DNA of 64,000 bases from Callaeas wilsoni (lineage: Eukaryota; Chordata; Aves; Passeriformes; Callaeidae), in assembly GCA_013398955.1 (NCBI GenBank), contig VWPU01001214.1, positions 102,001 to 166,000 on the forward strand, in the 5' to 3' direction. Positions 46,608-59,984 of this stretch are shown here, piece after piece; positions within the stretch are counted from its first letter, which is position 1, and each line of letters opens with the position of its first letter. The position numbers and the translations under genes were made by a program. The notes beneath the pieces are model-generated. The model was not told the origin of the DNA. It worked only from the letters and a program-made list of their open reading frames with translations, and did no database searches.

Positions 46608-49189
46608 TCCAGAAAAGGTAGTGGGAGGCTAAGGGGAAGGCACGAGGCAGCAGGAGCATTCACTTACTTTAAAAGAGAATTTATTAGCCCAGTCTTGCCC
46701 CTGTGGCCTTTGAGAGAGTGAATAACAAGCTCGCCTCCTTGGCTCTTCCACCTAGGAAAGGCAGGCGGATACCTCCACTGCTGATCCACAATCTGCATCC
46801 CCCGGGAGGGATGCTCAGCCACAGGAGGACATGAAGGCAAGAGCAGAAATTCTGCATTTTTCACTAATATTCATTCTCAATATTCTTATCTGAGATTCTT
46901 CATTCCATCTCGCACTGGATATTTAAAGTAACAGAACAATGGAAGCTGAGTAATTATACTGAAAGAACAGAGTAACACAAATTTTGTTGCTTGGATTTTT
47001 GTTTTGCTGAATTTTAAATAATCTGTTTTGTCCTAATCTGCTGAATTAGTGTTTGCCTTTATGCCAATATGTTCTCGTATATCTGGAACCGCTGCATAAT
47101 TTTACATCTTTCTACACCGAGCCTGCCCAAAACCAAGATCACTTCTAACTTAAAGTGCTCCTAAAAATTTGAAGTGCTCTATTAATTTTAAATTGCTCTA
47201 CATCATGTCTGCTTAGAATCCCAACTGCTTTTTCACGCAAAAAATATTAAACTATAAAATGCACATCTGCAACATAACAGCTACTGAGCTTTTTTTTTTT
47301 TAATTTTATTTTAAACATCAGCTTTCTCTCTTTTTCCTTTATCTTTGAAAGAAAAAATGCTCTCAGAGAAAAATAATAGAACGACTCATCATACATTTTA
47401 TTGTGAGCCTCCCTCTATTGAAAACCTTTTAGGTTTGTCACAGGACTAAATATATTTTATGTCTACCAATTGGTAGCACATAGTCCAGCCCATTAACCCG
47501 CTGACCTCAATAAATTATGATTTCCTGGCAGGAGCAGTATCCCTGGAAGACTGACACATCCCCAAACGCGCTCTGAGGGTTAACAATACTCCCCAGGATT
47601 TTTACAAGACGGCTCCAGTCCGAGACTTCTGTCTCAGGCAGTTCTTTGGAAAATGTTCTCAAAGCCTTTGGTGTTTTTAGAACCCTGACTTTATCCTCAG
47701 CAAGGGGAAGAAATGGCATCGTTTCCAGCTGAGCCCATCACGTTATCTGTGGAACAACAAAGCCCTGGTGCTCCACCGGCACAGCTTCCCCGCGGGGCAC
47801 CTTCACCAACCAAGCCTTGGCCCCCGCTGCGAGGTCGCAGAGGTGTCCCTCAGCTTCCCTTTGCTCACATCAGTTTTCCACGGAGCAATCCTCTCACCTG
47901 ACCCTTAGGGGTCTGTGCAATCCAGTCCTCGTTGTCTCCCACCACCTCTGTCTTCTCTTTGATGTTTATAAATGGATGTCGTGAAAAGGAACTTGTTGAG
48001 TGAAAGACAAAGGAACTCTATTTACTGTGAAGAGAGGGCTGACTCAATATAAAACTGTATTTGGCTCAGTGTAGTGGTGGACATTGGCAGCCAGGCTGAT
48101 TTTTAGGACAGATTTCTAAGCTGAAGGCCTCTCATTTCCTGTACTTGCACGGCAACTCCAGCACTAACAAGTGGATTCACTGTCAAAGTCATTTTCCTTG
48201 TGCCACTGTATCTGAAGTACTTTATATTAATCTATCAAGAGGTCACTGCTCCTTTAGCAAGTGACCATAAATATACACAAACACAAAAACCCTGCTCTGA
48301 GCATGCCACGGATCAAGCTCCTCCAGATCCATATATTTGCTAGTTTGCCATGAAGATATAAAAGCAGCTGAGTGATGGGATGAAGCAATAACCCTTCCCG
48401 GCCATGGTGCTTTATCTTGGGAGTAGCCTGGGTGGTGCTGATTATTTACACAGGGTCCATCACAATAAGCTGCTCCTGGGATATTTTCCAAGCAACAGAT
48501 TCACACAAAGTTCCTTGACTTTAAATTAGAGCTGGATCTCTACGTACACTCTGCTCTTCAGACCATCTCTACTACAGGAGCAGCTGGGCTCCTGCTGGGG
48601 ACACGGATTTTTGTTGGGAGGGGCAGCTCGTCTGTCATCCAAGATTGGATGGTACATTCCCAGCTAACCAAGCAGTCACCTGCCTGCCTTGACCAGATTC
48701 CAGTTTCTTTTCTGAAATAATCCCAACTGTATCCTCATGAATCTCTGTAGGAGAGCAGGATCAGTTACTGACACAAACAAGGCTCCTACCTGGAAAAGGG
48801 ATGTGATTCTTTCTTTGGTAATATCTTCCATCCATTTAAAGAATTTCCTTTTTACATTATCACAATGTAACTTGTATTATTGACTGCTGATTCCTACACT
48901 ACTTGTGAATCCATACGAATTCCCAGTGGGGTTGTGGCTCCTGAAGATCTCTTTGATGCTCATTTTTCCTCAGGGACAGCACTATCAGGTGAAACTTTTT
49001 CAGTCCTTAACACTGGAGACTAAGGGTACTTAAATGTTTGTTTGCTCTGCTCAAAAGACAGTTTCTGTGGCAAAGGCATTGATGTCTTTGTCTCAAATGA
49101 GATTAACATTTCATTATTCACTGGATCACAACTTCCCACCAAGGTCGAGGCAGCAACTTTATTCATGGAATATAACAGCTCATAAAAAG
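46608..49189. other. Unique non-coding stretch
   Basis: No gene or mobile element is recognised. A T-run lies near 47290. The block at 47400-47720 is repeat-free and moderately CpG-bearing and could be conserved non-coding DNA, but this is not supported further. Confidence 0.5.
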
Positions 49190-49259
49190 AAGAGGGACTG
49201 GATGGGCTTTAAGGTCCCTTCCAACCCAAATCATTCTGGGATTCTGTGATGATTCTATG
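49190..49259 (+). mobile_element. CR1 LINE 3' terminus (very short)
   Basis: Only the last 70 bp of a sense CR1 remain: 'GGATGGGCTTTAAGGTCCCT', 'TCCAACCCAAATCATTCTGG' and then the tail repeats 'ATTCTGTGATGATTCTATGA'. Severe 5' truncation is typical of CR1 retrotransposition, and the intact tail marks the true 3' end. Confidence 0.93.
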
Positions 49260-50748
49260 AAATAGCAATTAGACCAGAAACACTGCAACAAATCAATAGC
49301 AACAAAACTAGAGGGTGATCTGAGCTTTCCCTCTGGGAATTACATTTCCCCTGAGTGAGGAGGAGTCCCACAGCCATCCCTGCTGCCCACAAGGGTGGAG
49401 CTCCCTCCTGCAGCCCTAAACTGCCATTCTGCAGGAAAAATAACTGCTCCTGCCTGGAAGTGTGACTGAAACATCCTGTGTTACTTTTAGTTATTACTTA
49501 CAACCATATTGAATATTCTTCTTCCTTACCTCTCGAGAGAGTTATGGGGAAGTTATATTTTGGGAATATTATGGGAAAGCAGTGGGACATACCTGTGAAT
49601 CCACCTTAGCTATAAAGCCTCCATCACTACTGGAGTTTTTCCACTCTGAAGCTCTGTATCAGGAAACACTGAACTCACATTTCCCCTCTACCTGACTGCA
49701 AGATATTTAAAATAAAGTGGCTACAGCTGCCATAACAAACCATCCATCCCTATCCCGTCCCCTGGGACAGCTTTCTGCCACTTGAATGTTCTCAGAGTCC
49801 AAGTTTCTTGGACAAGCCTTTGGTTCAATAAAATATTTGCTGGATGCAAAACCCGTGGTTATATTGGGTTTTGTTAAGCACTTTCCTAATAAAGGGCAAT
49901 GCATGTTGAGCCTTCATAGTAACTCAGATGTGACACAAATAATACAGCAGATAATTACAGCGCCCTTTCGCTCACCTCAAATTTAAACAAAGGTTAAGCT
50001 GCCCTTTAGAAAAGTAAATATTTTCTGTAGTCAAATAAGTGTAGACACCTTTAGAAACAAGGATATATTGCCAAACTAAATTGAATGGAAAATGGTTACA
50101 ATAGAATAATTTCAAAATATAAAGGATGCAGAGCTGCTCAGCAGAAGCAGCAGCCAGACATCCTGGCATCACGGACGGCCCCTTACCTTACAAAATTCCC
50201 AGGCTGGTGGCCATATGTTTTCCAAGAACTGTTGCTTGAAATTTCTGTCTGGTCACAGCAGATAGGAGAGAGAAATATTAAAAATAAGAAAGTGCATAAT
50301 CTCCTCACCTCCCAAAGTCTGGTAAACAATTTATATCAAATTTCATACAACAGAACAAATCCATGGACCTTTAAGTAATTAAGAAACAGACACTGAGGCT
50401 TAAAAAATAAACTTCAGGGGAAATCTCCCATAGTGGCCAGGAAATGGCTCGTAGGTTTTATTTAGTTCTCATAGTCCAAGGTTTAGCTGTGAGGGAGATA
50501 AGAGCCAGGTGTGTTTTACACATCTAATTTGTTTAGTCTGAAGCTCATTCAAACGGCACTTTCCAACTCCAAGTTTTCACCCGACTTCTAAAATCTCAAT
50601 CTGGGATGAACGGGTGTCAGATATAGTCAGGGACCCTGAAGGAGAAGGATCACCTTTGCAGGGAGGAAATTGTCAATTATTTCCGGTACGCCTGGTTTTG
50701 GGGGCTGGAGGGTGGCCAGGCATCCTTCTGTTGGCTGTGTTAAGATGG
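49260..50748. other. Unique non-coding stretch
   Basis: No gene or repeat family is recognised. Open frames of 65-97 codons around 49.7-50.4 kb occur on both strands and show no motif. Confidence 0.5.
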
Positions 50749-50885
50749 AACCAGAGACTCACCAAGGTTGGAAAAGACCTTCAGGACCACCAAGTCCAAC
50801 CTTCAGTTGATCATCACCACTTGCACTAAACCAAAAATCCCCCATCTACTCGTGTTTTGGACATTTTCAGGGACGGTGACTCCGG
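50749..50885 (-). mobile_element. CR1 LINE 3'-end fragment (second subfamily), diverged
   Basis: Antisense CR1 with 'CACCAAGGTTGGAAAAGACC', 'CACCAAGTCCAACCTTCAG' and, further on, 'TCAGGGACGGTGACTCC', which correspond in order to the same landmarks as the copy at 31.3-31.5 kb. The middle is poorly conserved, so it is an old copy. Confidence 0.82.
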
Positions 50886-52259
50886 CAGATGTGCCGGATG
50901 ACCAGCAAAAAGTCAGTGCTGTCCAATGAATCCTCCCATACTAAAGGCAAAACCACACTGAAGGTCGGTTCCAAGGATTTAGGCCCAACTAACCCCTCTT
51001 TGCTGAACTGCCCAGTGAAAAGCTGATAAATGCCCAAATATATCTGATTCTTTCCTTTGATATGAGCGAGCCATGAGTCCCCTTTTGGATGGGGGAGGCA
51101 GCTGAGTGTGTGGGGGAAGCTGGGGGCTGCAGGAAGCTCTGCTGGGAGGAGATTCATCCTCTGGGAATGCACAGGATGAGGCTCCATGGCTGCAGCTCTT
51201 CAGCCCGATGTCACATTGGCACAGGTAGGTAGAGGCTCTGTAAAGCAAACAGAGCTGTTAAAAACTATGATTCTTAATATTTTAACCTTTAACCGCCTCT
51301 GGCAATAAGGGAATAGCAAGATATTTGGTCAAGAAACACTTTATCCATGAAACACAAGGGATTGATCTGTGGCAGTAATATTCGCAATGGTCCAGGACAG
51401 GGCAAATCAGTAGAAAAGAGGCAAAATAATCATCATTACCATTCCAGTGTTGACTAATCTGACTTCCAGGCCCTGCTTGAGTCTCCCAATCCTATTGGTG
51501 CAAGTCACATCCAACTTCAACTGTACTTGCATTTTGAAAATTATTAATCGTGCCCTTCTCTCTTTGATCCACTAAAAAAAAAAATAGTCAATGAATTTAC
51601 ACCCTGTTACTTATTCACGAACAAGTTGTGCCCCTGAATTTTAACATGCTATGCCTTAAACCATCAGCTGTATATCTGCTTTATGTGATGTTCCTACATG
51701 AGCTGGCAGTCCATCAATTTAGTGTCCATACATTTCTTTGAAAGCTATATTATAATTAGAGCTTAGGTTAATACTATTCCGTAGCCATAAAACAGACGTA
51801 AAATAATTATAACTCATTTAGTGAAATTAGAAAAAGAGCAATTATTAGACTCCCATTGTGAGGCTTTGCTGTGAGGGACAGATAATCTATCTGCAAGATG
51901 TACTTTAAGAACACCATTTTGAAAGAAATAAAGTAGATAAATTACTGTTTTGTTTGGGTTTAAGAAAACTTAGACCCATAAATACAAGTTCAACAAACAT
52001 AAAGGATGTGTGCAAGGGAAGTGAAAGTTCCACTGCAAGAAAAGAGATTAAAGTATTTAGATGAGGCTTTCCTGACAGTGCCTCTCAGGATGTTGGGAAG
52101 TTTGATCTGTTAAGATTTGCAAGGCATTAAATACTACAGGGCTGCGGACAAAAGCCTATAAACTTCCAACTAAACATGAGGATGTGCACAATTGGAGCAG
52201 GAGGGAGTGGGATCACCGATGCTGACGTGAGCCTCAGCACAAGCAGGAGTGCAGCATTT
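50886..52259. other. Unique non-coding stretch
   Basis: No gene or repeat family is recognised. There is an A-run near 51574. A G-rich patch at 51088-51130 has no recognised role. Confidence 0.5.
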
Positions 52260-52397
52260 CACAGAATCCCAGAGTGGTTTGGTTTGGAAAGGAACCTAAA
52301 GCCCACCTCATTCCTGCCATGGGCAGGGACACCTTCCTCTCAAGCAGGTTGCTCCAAGTCCCATCCAACCTGGCCTTGGACACTTCCAGGGATTTCC
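52260..52397 (-). mobile_element. CR1 LINE 3'-end fragment
   Basis: Antisense CR1. Plus-strand order is 'CACAGAATCCCAGAGTGGTT', 'GGTTTGGAAAGGAACCTAAA', 'GCCATGGGCAGGGACACCTT', 'AGGTTGCTCCAAGTCCCATC' and 'CTTGGACACTTCCAGGGATT'. It is 5'-truncated at about 138 bp. Confidence 0.93.
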
Positions 52398-52845
52398 AAC
52401 AACTTTAATTAGGCTTTTATATATCAGAATTTCTCATTCTCCATGCTCCTGGTATGCTGAGATATCCATTTATATGGGAAGACATCACTTTTTGTTGGGA
52501 ACACACCTTCCAGGCTGAAATATTACTTAGGACTGTATTGCGCCAACAATTTGCCCACTTTCACCTTCTCTGACAGGAGACTAAGATAGCAAAACCTCTG
52601 ATGAATCAGCAACTAAAATGACAGGCTCTTGTCCAGCTGCTGCTCACACAGAGGAAAAATCCCCAACATTGCCATTTCCAAGCTTTAAAGGACAGAACCT
52701 TCAGATAAGAGGGGTTTTCCCCCTCCCTTCCAAATGCAGGATCTTTGCATGTCTGAACTATGACACAGATCTTTGGTCCTATGGGTTTTTCTTTTTTGTA
52801 CGCTTCTAGTAATAGAAAATTACATACTAAACTGGAACAGAATAA
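52398..52845. other. Spacer between two CR1 fragments of opposite strand
   Basis: Unique sequence of about 450 bp with no recognised feature. The two flanking CR1 copies have their 5' (truncated) sides facing each other across it. Confidence 0.55.
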
Positions 52846-53046
52846 GTTTAGATTGGATATTGGGAAGAAATTCTTCCCTATCAGGGTGGTGAGGCCCTGG
52901 TAGAAGTTTCCCAGAGAAGCTGTGGGTGCCCCTGGATCCCTGGAAGTGTCCAAGGCCAGGTTGGATAGAGCTTGGAGCAACCAAGGCAGGAGATGGAACT
53001 GGATGAGTTTCAAGTTCCCTCCCAACCAAATCATTCCAGGATTCTG
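52846..53046 (+). mobile_element. CR1 LINE 3'-end fragment
   Basis: Sense CR1: 'GTTTAGATTGGATATTGGGA', 'GAAATTCTTCCCTATCAGGG', 'GGTGAGGCCCTGGTAGAAG', 'GTGCCCCTGGATCCCTGGAA', 'CCAAGGCCAGGTTGGATAGA' and the 3' end 'CATTCCAGGATTCTG'. A roughly 20-bp piece is missing between 'GGAGCAACC' and 'GGAGATGGAA', where other copies carry 'GTCCCTGCCCATGG'. Confidence 0.94.
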
Positions 53047-56000
53047 GTTTTGTTCAGCCTATGCCATTTGTAAGGAAGTTTGACTTTGTCCACCTCAAAA
53101 GAGCTCTACAAAAGCCAAATGTTTCCTCAAGGATTCCCATGAGACAAAGAGGAAGATCTGAATAAAAAATCCCGTTCATGGTACTCAGGGCTCAACCCAA
53201 AAACAGAGCGAGACCCAATCACAGGGAAATCGTTGGGTTCACGAAAATGTGTAAAACACATTGCAGTGGCTGAGCTAAACACAACAGAGCACAGAAAGGC
53301 TCCTGCTTACTGCTAACATTAAAAACCACAACGAATTAAACACTAAATGGCTTTAAAGTGCCTGTGATTTATTCAAAGCAACACTACATTGATATTTCTC
53401 ATTTCTTTTCGGGTCAGGGCATTTACAATTCATATTTTCAGTCTTACCTCTACAGTTGAGGGAGACAGAAGGAAGCCTCTACTATCAGGCTGATTTCAAA
53501 AGTTGGAGGTAAAAACATCAAATGTCACACAATATGGCAAAAATATATCAAACTCGATGAAATTCTTTGTTTCTTTAGCATAATTTCTCTGGAATGCTTT
53601 TGAACTTTCAAAGAATCCTATAAATTCCTCCTTGCCTAATTTATAGCAACGTTAGAAATAAATCAATTAAAATCAAGCTATTTTGTATAACAGGAAAAAA
53701 AAGGGGGGAAGCACATACAAAACACTTAAATTATTTTAAGTGCATGTGTTATTCCATGATTTCTATGTCCAAGTTAAACCTTGTTTTGGTTTGCGTTGTA
53801 ACAATTTCTCGTTAAATGAGCCCTTGGAAACAGAAGAGTGGTGAGGGAAATTCGACACTCCCTACATTTGGAAAAGTGGAGAGGGTTATGCTGGGCTTCC
53901 TGTTTAAATAGTGGCAATGTGCTGCTGGAACTGTAGGAATGGGGGAACGACCCCACTTCATCACTAATTTCACTTTCCAAGTGACTGGAAAATTCTCCAA
54001 TGCTTCCTGTTAAACAACACAAAAGACAAGTTCAGAGACCTGGTACCTCTGACAGTTGTGAAAGACAGGGAAAAAAAATGAATGACATTCTCCAGAGGAT
54101 ATTTTTCTGTCACTTAAGCAGTTTACATATTTCTCTATTTTTACCGTATTTTTCTTCTTCTGATCACCAGGGATCGTGTGTGAGTTTAGGGTCATTAGGG
54201 CTCTGTCTAGTGCCAGACAGATTCTGCTACAGTCAGATTTTTATGATGACAGCATGAAATTTTTTGAATGCACTGGTGAGTTGTGGGACTATTGTTAGGC
54301 TGTCATTAAAAAGAAAAAAAAATAAATATGTATCTTCGCTTTCTTGTACTACGAGCAAGCCTTTGGCTTTAAATTTTGCAAAATACAGCTGATTTCTTCG
54401 AAGAGATGAAAAAAGTAGCAAGTAAGTTTAATAATTAGTATTCAAAAATATATTGAACTGATTGTTTGCATCGAGAGTGAGAGAATACAATTTTTTTCGG
54501 GGCTAAGAGACAGAGCACAATAGTTGGGAAAACACAAAATTTAAAAAAAAAAAGCCAATGAAAAATTTGACATTTTTATTTAATTATTTTTTTTCCTTCT
54601 GTCTCTTTCCCCTTTCTTTTCAGTGTTTCAATCTGTTCTCCCCATCCTTGGGGAACACTGCTTGAACCTGCATTTGTGAATTATAAGCTCTCTGTACTGT
54701 ACATAGCAGTTGTTAAGGATCAACTGATTAACCATTTTATAGAAGATTTAGAGGACTCATTCCAATTTTTACAACTCCATGTGGTTTTTAAATATTGTAA
54801 TGTTTTCAACCAATATGTTTTCTGTCTCCCAGCTGTAAAACAATACCTACTGGCTTGGGTGGAGGGAATTTATTTTTATACAATTTTGGTATAATACAAT
54901 TTTTTTGCACGCTGCTAACAGCATCTTCTGGGAAAGAGTAAAAAAAGCCTCAAGATGAAATATTGTTCTGCTCATTCTTTGCTCATTCACTTGGGCCAGT
55001 GAAATATTATGGTCCAAACATTTGTTATCACACTGAACAACCTAGGAAGGGACACATGATGGGATTCACAAATTCACCTGTTTTGTTGGCTTAATAAACC
55101 CTTTAAATTCTTTCATATATTTAATATCCTGCCTATTTTTAAATTTAGAAATAGAGGGCTCACGTAAAACATGCCAAGTTGAAAAGATTTGTCTGTGTGG
55201 GCACTTAAAACTGTTTTTTTAAACGTGGGGGTTTGTATCAAGACACTAAGGACAAGGCATGGTTGGAATTTGTGTCCCTCTGCAGCTTTTAGCAACAGTA
55301 TTTTCTCTTGGGGTTTTCTCTTTCCTTTACAAGAACTCGAAAAAACACAAAACAAAAGGTACACATCGACCTAAACAAAGTGGTGAGTGAATTTAACACC
55401 AATGTATGGCCTTGGGGTGATGCTCTGGGCACCTCAGCCTTTGTTTTCTAACAGAAAAGCCCTTCCTTCAGGAAGTTCAGGTGTGTTTCCTTGTGCATCT
55501 GAATTTCTAAGGGTTGGCTTTGAGCCGCAAATTTTAGGTCTTCACCCTTTCAGCTGATGTCAGGGCAAACATTGAAGCCTTTATCCCATCATGCTGCTAC
55601 CCTGGCTTCAGCTGTACAGAGAATTTACGGAATTGCCTGTTTATCACCACCACCATCACTGATAATGCTGTAATATTGTGATCATATTATCACAATATAG
55701 CAGCTAATACAATCAGAACATAATGATCGTAATTATAATTTTAGCTAATGTTATTTAGTGTAATATAACAATGCTCTAACAAATATAATAACAAAAATAA
55801 TGCTTAAGGTCCTGAGCAGGAACAAACATGCTGTTTGGGCTAATGCACAACATACACTCAACTGTTGATTTCACAATAAAATCTAAATACTATCAAAGAG
55901 CACCAATTTGCCTCACAGGAACTAACCAGGCAGGACAAATTTAAATTGGTTTATCCTGCACTCTTTGTGAGTTAAGCTAAATTCATATTTACCGCAGAGC

Positions 56001-58377
56001 AGGGATGTGGGCACACACTGCAGAGCCATCAGTGCCCACTTAACCCACGCTGGAGCTCTGAATTAGGAGGGAATTTCTGCATGGCCTGATAGACCCTTCT
56101 CAATTAGCACTGGAGCATCTTCATTTCACTGAAAGCACAAATAAAATGGAGACATGGTCACAGACACAGTCACTAATTAAGACACGTTCAAACAAAGGCC
56201 CAGATCTGGGATTCTGTGAGATCCCACCCCCCTGACTGGATACTGCTTGGAATTATGAGCTACCAACTGAACTCACCTCCCTCTCTGCTCCTGAAGAGAG
56301 AATCCCCCAAGGAACTTTCCAGAAGTAGGGCTGTTCAGCCAGGATGCAGGAGAGCCACATTCGGATCCAAACCTGAGCCACGGCAGGTCTCCTGCAGGTT
56401 TTAGTGTCACTCACTTTACCTCGCATGCTCCGTCTGGTACCTGGAAACTCTTCCAGACAAAAGCTCTTTAAAACTGGCATTAAGTAATAATTAACTCCTG
56501 ACTGAAAGCCTTTGCACAAATAATCTCCAATAAAATCTACAAAGCTCTCCCTAGGAAGACAACGGGAGTTTCACAATTATTGTATTTGTAAGGGAAGAGC
56601 TTGGATCTGAAATGTGCTGGCACTTGGACTTCCAACCCGCTCAGAGATTTTCCTTTTTCCTCTGTGTCAGATAATGGCATTTTCTTCCTAATATCATATT
56701 TCTGCAAGGGGAGCTTGGAGGTTTCCTGCAGGTACCAATCATGGGGGCAGCACGGAGGAAAAAAGAATATTAAATCATACAGAGCTGCAGATAAAAAGGG
56801 CAAGAGCACCTAAATATAATAGTTTATTAATAACTGTGAATCTTACAGGATCTGTGTAAAACCTTTCGTGACAGGATCTCTTCATTCTTTCTGTGATACT
56901 CTGCAACCTCTTATTCCCACAGAACTTCTCCCAGCACTCACCACCTTAAATTTCCCATTAGAGGAACACAGATTGCACAATCAATGCATTTTAAATTTTT
57001 TAGTTTAAACTGCAATGATATTTTTCAGAGAAAAGCATCGAAATCTGCTTTCCTGTGAAAAATTTTTTCTTATGATATTTTCTTTCTGCAACAAATTTCT
57101 TTTGCCTGTAACATCTCATAGAGTTTATGGCACGCCAATTTTGACTGATGTGCTGTTCCTAACATTGTTACACTGATAGGAATTCCACAATATTTTAATT
57201 ATTTGACTGCTGCAGGTTTGAGAAAAATTAACACAAGGCTCTTAGGTGAAAGAAGAACATGAAAGCTTCAACTCCAATTTTATTCACAGTTTTGCTTGAT
57301 TTTATCTGGAAGTCTCGGACTAATCCATATCCTGTCTTACCTTTTAGCTGTTTCACAGGGATCCCATCCCTTTTTATTGGACTCTTGATGCCCACTGATG
57401 TTTTATGCATAATGATGCTCAAGTTTAATTGAGCTGTAAGCTTCAGTTTAATTATGAGCCTTCATGACACCTTCAGCACTTTTTCTTCTCTGATTACTGT
57501 AACTGGTTCCCTCCAACCCCTTTAAAATCCTTAATCTATTAAACCACTTGTAGACAAGTCATTTTTAGGAGAAAGTCTAATTACTCTATTGCAATTATCT
57601 TAATGCATCCTCCGTATTTAGGAAAAAAAAAAATAATAACCTGAGTGAAATGCACTTTGTGGACTATTCCAAACATTCCCATTTAATGATCTGAGTCACA
57701 CTGCATCTCTCTCGTGCTTAAGACGAATTTACGTGAAGAAAGTGACACTCCAAGTCCTCATCTCTTTGGTTACATTTCTGATCATTAGATTTCCCACAGG
57801 TTTTAGAGATGTGACCATGAGACTTGGTGGGCAATTCTGCTTCTTTCAGTGCGTGAAATTCTCATTCTTTCAGTTTTAGAGCAAAAAAAAAAGGTAAAAA
57901 TGAAAAAAAAAAATCAGTTACATGTATGCCTAATATATTTTCAAAAAGACCAATCATGAACCTTTCAAAAGATCAACTTTGCCAAAAATCTGATGGGTTT
58001 TAGAGAAGCAAAATGATGGAAATTAAAATTATCTATGTTTGAAAAAGATAATGTTTGTACTCATATTTACAGCTTTTATAAAACCAGATTATCTCAAAAT
58101 AATGACTTTTGATCCAGTCAATTCTCTCAAGTATAAATTCTTTCTATACTTTCTGTACTTATTATTTTATATATTACATGCACAGCCTCTTTATACTCAC
58201 TATTAATAATTAGTACTCATAGAAAATATGTTTCCTCAGTTTTGAGCAGGATCCTGGGTGGTTTTTGTGGATCAAACACTGTGAAGTGCTAATTTGTAAG
58301 ACGTGTTTATATTTTTAAGGTAATATTTAGTCAATTTTGAGTTATCTATAAAAAATTAACACAATCAACATCTTACC
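53047..58377. other. Unique AT-rich non-coding stretch
   Basis: No gene or mobile element is recognised. It includes the hairpin at 55.7 kb listed separately, A-runs near 54544 and 57624, and several 60-90-codon open frames without motifs. Confidence 0.5.
55667..55704. other. Perfectly centred hairpin, 16-bp stem
   Basis: Left arm GCTGTAATATTGTGAT and right arm ATCACAATATAGCAGC pair at about 14 of 16 positions around a six-base loop CATATT; the inner 10 pairs are perfect. The stem is shorter than a typical microRNA precursor (over 20 pairs), but flanking AT-rich sequence could extend it. Confidence 0.6.
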
Positions 58378-58451
58378 AAAAAAAAAAAAGAAAAAAAGAG
58401 AAAAGAGGAAAGAGAAAAGGGAAAAGAGAAAAAAGAGAAAAAAAAAGAAAG
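58378..58451. repeat. Homopurine tract
   Basis: About 74 bp made only of A and G, with irregular AAAAGAG units. It is a simple low-complexity tract. Confidence 0.9.
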
Positions 58452-59579
58452 CAATATGACCTAAGTCCTTTTAGATCCAAATCCTGTGGACTGTCCCTGA
58501 CCCTGAGGTTCCTGCTTAGCTGAAATACTTTAAAATTCTTCCTGAGAGTTTGAAAATTAGCCTCAAAATTAGCCAACATATATTATTTAAAAGCCCAAAG
58601 AAGAGATATGTGACCTTGGAATTTTTTGGCAATTATTTTATATCTCCTTTTAAAAATTTAGCACATTTTATAGCTATAAATTAAACTATATATTGACTAC
58701 AAATACAAATATATTAACTATAAAACTAGTAATTAAGACCTAAAATAAAAAGGAATTCACACTAAAAAACAAAACACACCAACCTAACAAATGTGTGTGA
58801 GACAGGAGGGAGCTGTACTTGGTTTTTGTTCAGTCAGAGCTGAAAACCAAATAAAATCTAAGCTCTCTATATTCCAATGCCTTAATATGGTTTGTGTTAA
58901 AAATGCTCTGTGATTTACATTGGCATATGCGTTGTGAGCGTGGAAAAATAAAAATAAATTCATTTTAGAAATTAGCAGGGCAAGGTTCAGCATTAATGCT
59001 GACTCTTCTCTCCCCAGTTCCAATTTCCTCACTTTTCCTTGTACAAGCACAGCCTTAATGTCACACAAGCTGCATGCCTGGAATAGGACTTTATTTAGGA
59101 TATTCCTTCCCTCTCCAGGATTTGTCACTTGTTCCCTAATTTATAGACTTGTTTTCTGCAACAGGGATCTTGACTGGATTTTTTTCCTCATTTCTTCACT
59201 TGGTGACCACATAATTATCTGCCTGTTTGGTTAAACTCCTGAATTTGGGATCAGATGAATTTCTTGCATACAAACGAGCATATCGAGTACAAGGAACGTA
59301 TCAATTCCAAACCAGCGATTTGCCTTCTTGCGTTACAGGGTACTTTCTCCAAAGGCATCACTTCACATCACGCACTTCACCAAGTTCAAGACTGAGCTTG
59401 CAGTTCTGGGGCTCGCCGAAACGTCCTGCTCTCCCTCTCCAAACGGCAGGATCTGCTGAAGCAATCCTCGTGGAGGACAAGCGTGGTTGCCTAAGGATGT
59501 GCAGAATACAGAAGTTTACAGCTTATCAGCAAGTCCTGATTATCGGTTTATTCTTCGTTGTAGAAAAGGGCTGACAGAT
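58452..59579. other. Unique stretch, CpG-bearing in its last third
   Basis: No gene is recognised. 59227-59574 holds a 115-codon plus-strand open frame and roughly a dozen CpGs in otherwise CpG-poor surroundings. The translation has no family motif known to me, and no splice context supports it. Confidence 0.4.
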
Positions 59580-59671
59580 TTCCTTGTCTCTTTCTGCTTC
59601 TGTTTTCTTTTTAATTTTTTTCCCCTTTTTTTCTTTTTCCTTCTTTTTCATTTTTCTCCATTTTCTTTGTC
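59580..59671. repeat. Pyrimidine-rich tract
   Basis: About 90 bp of nearly pure C/T (mostly T) with few interruptions. It lies about 1.2 kb from the homopurine tract and has the opposite strand bias. Confidence 0.85.
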
Positions 59672-59984
59672 GTTTAAGCTTTCTGCAACTTCAACATTGT
59701 CACTCAAACTACTGGCCAAATGTCTCCAGAGAGTATTCATATTTTCTTAAGAAATATATTTTAAATCTATAAGACTCTTCTTGACCGGCGATCTCCTTTC
59801 ACATCGGGGGGAGAGAGAGAGAATTTCCCATTTACAAAATAAATGCTCCACATTTTTCTCTACTCCTTCAAAGCAGGCTTTCCATAATACAATTACAGCG
59901 TTGGTGTTGTCACTTAAATTTTTTAGGCAGGAGTTTCCTTCCAGGTCCATAACACAGACCACTAAACCTTGTGGTGGGGCAATG

